Shown here: positions 5,270-5,492 of the stretch, piece by piece
Layout of the letters: the number at the start of each line of letters is the position of its first letter
Numbering within the stretch: the stretch's first letter is position 1
From: Actinomycetota bacterium
Lineage (GTDB): Bacteria > Actinomycetota > Thermoleophilia > Gaiellales > Gaiellaceae
Direction: 5' to 3'
Assembly (NCBI GenBank): GCA_005883245.1
Contig: VAXT01000158.1
Location: 1-5,492 of the forward strand
Length of the DNA: 5,492 nucleotides
The notes under the pieces: model-generated
The model's input: the letters and a program-made list of their open reading frames with translations, nothing else
The model's database searches: none
What the model was told of the DNA's origin: nothing
Program-made: the position numbers and the translations under genes

Positions 5270-5492
5270 TTGAACGTCCTGTTCCGGGGGCTCCCGGGAC
5301 ATCCGCTCCACCCACCGCTGACGGACGCAACGATCGGTGCGTACACGTTCGCGACGATCATGGCGGTGCTCTCGCGGTTGGGGGTCAGCGAGCACAACAC
5401 GGCAACCGGCTGGTGGCTGGCGCTCGTCACCGGACTGGCGATCACGATCCCGACGGCGATCACCGGGTTCGCCGACTGGCTCACGATCTCCT
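5270..5492 (+). CDS. DUF2231 family membrane protein (partial, 3' end outside window)
   Basis: The frame from TTG 5270 stays open to the window edge (74 codons). An in-frame TAA at 5264-5266 means translation must start after it, and TTG is the only conventional start before the conserved FRGLPGHPLHPPLTDATIGAY. That GHPLHPPLTD motif opens the DUF2231 domain, a family of predicted membrane proteins of unknown function, some with heme-protein or redox links. Two hydrophobic stretches follow: one around AYTFATIMAVLSRLG, and one in WWLALVTGLAITIPTAITGFADWL, which also carries the conserved GFADW-type motif. There is no clear Shine-Dalgarno site. With only 6 bases after the CADD-like stop, translation is probably coupled to that gene. 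Because of the TTG start and the window edge it is easily missed by an ATG-only search. Confidence 0.75.
   Translation, partial: MNVLFRGLPGHPLHPPLTDATIGAYTFATIMAVLSRLGVSEHNTATGWWLALVTGLAITIPTAITGFADWLTIS

Noticed and set aside
5284..5297. Inverted repeat CCGGG/CCCGG as a terminator between the CADD-like and DUF2231 genes
   Set aside because: It is only a 5-bp stem inside the first codons of DUF2231, with no T run after it. It is expected by chance in GC-rich DNA.

Overview
This high-GC, densely packed bacterial window looks like chromosomal DNA from a deep-branching actinobacterium. A Thermoleophilia/Gaiellales-like or related soil lineage fits best. That placement is inferred from base composition, GTG/TTG starts, leaderless-looking gene starts and the gene mix; no rRNA or other marker gene confirms it. 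I see no CRISPR array, tRNA, insertion sequence or phage gene. Coding is nearly wall to wall, and no gene-free stretch exceeds 300 bases.

Left part (3-3695). The window opens inside the 3' end of a plus-strand membrane glycosyltransferase (family 2 type). It converges tail to tail, overlapping by 2 bases, with a four-gene minus-strand operon. In transcription order the operon is: a stand-alone cyclic-nucleotide-binding-domain (CNBD) protein (3695-3267); a DUF1800 protein (3239-1896); a Tat-exported DUF1501 protein of the alkaline phosphatase/sulfatase superfamily (1896-526); and a very small secreted or lipid-anchored cupredoxin-like protein (529-251). Spacing is 27 bases, then a 1-base TGATG overlap, then a 4-base ATGA overlap, so co-transcription and translational coupling are very likely. 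The probable theme is an extracytoplasmic DUF1800/DUF1501 module with a copper-protein partner and a nucleotide-sensing protein as first gene. Its biochemical role is unknown.

Middle (3694-4636). A zinc-ribbon Nudix hydrolase is divergent from the CNBD gene, and the two start codons sit on the same CATG. The Nudix gene has an actinobacterial-type -10 element placed so that transcription could begin on its ATG. Its 3' end overlaps a convergent, decayed diacylglycerol-kinase-family gene. The remnant keeps a good N-terminus, a central fragment and a good C-terminus in three different reading frames, with the catalytic GGDG region deleted.

Right part (4676-5492). A strong ribosome binding site precedes a 195-residue heme-oxygenase-like protein that resembles CADD, the iron-dependent self-sacrificing p-aminobenzoate synthase. 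It retains most of the residues I recall as important. Six bases after it, a TTG-started DUF2231 membrane protein begins and runs off the window.

Most worth follow-up: the CADD-like enzyme, the CNBD-DUF1800-DUF1501-cupredoxin operon with its minimal copper site, and the degraded lipid kinase.
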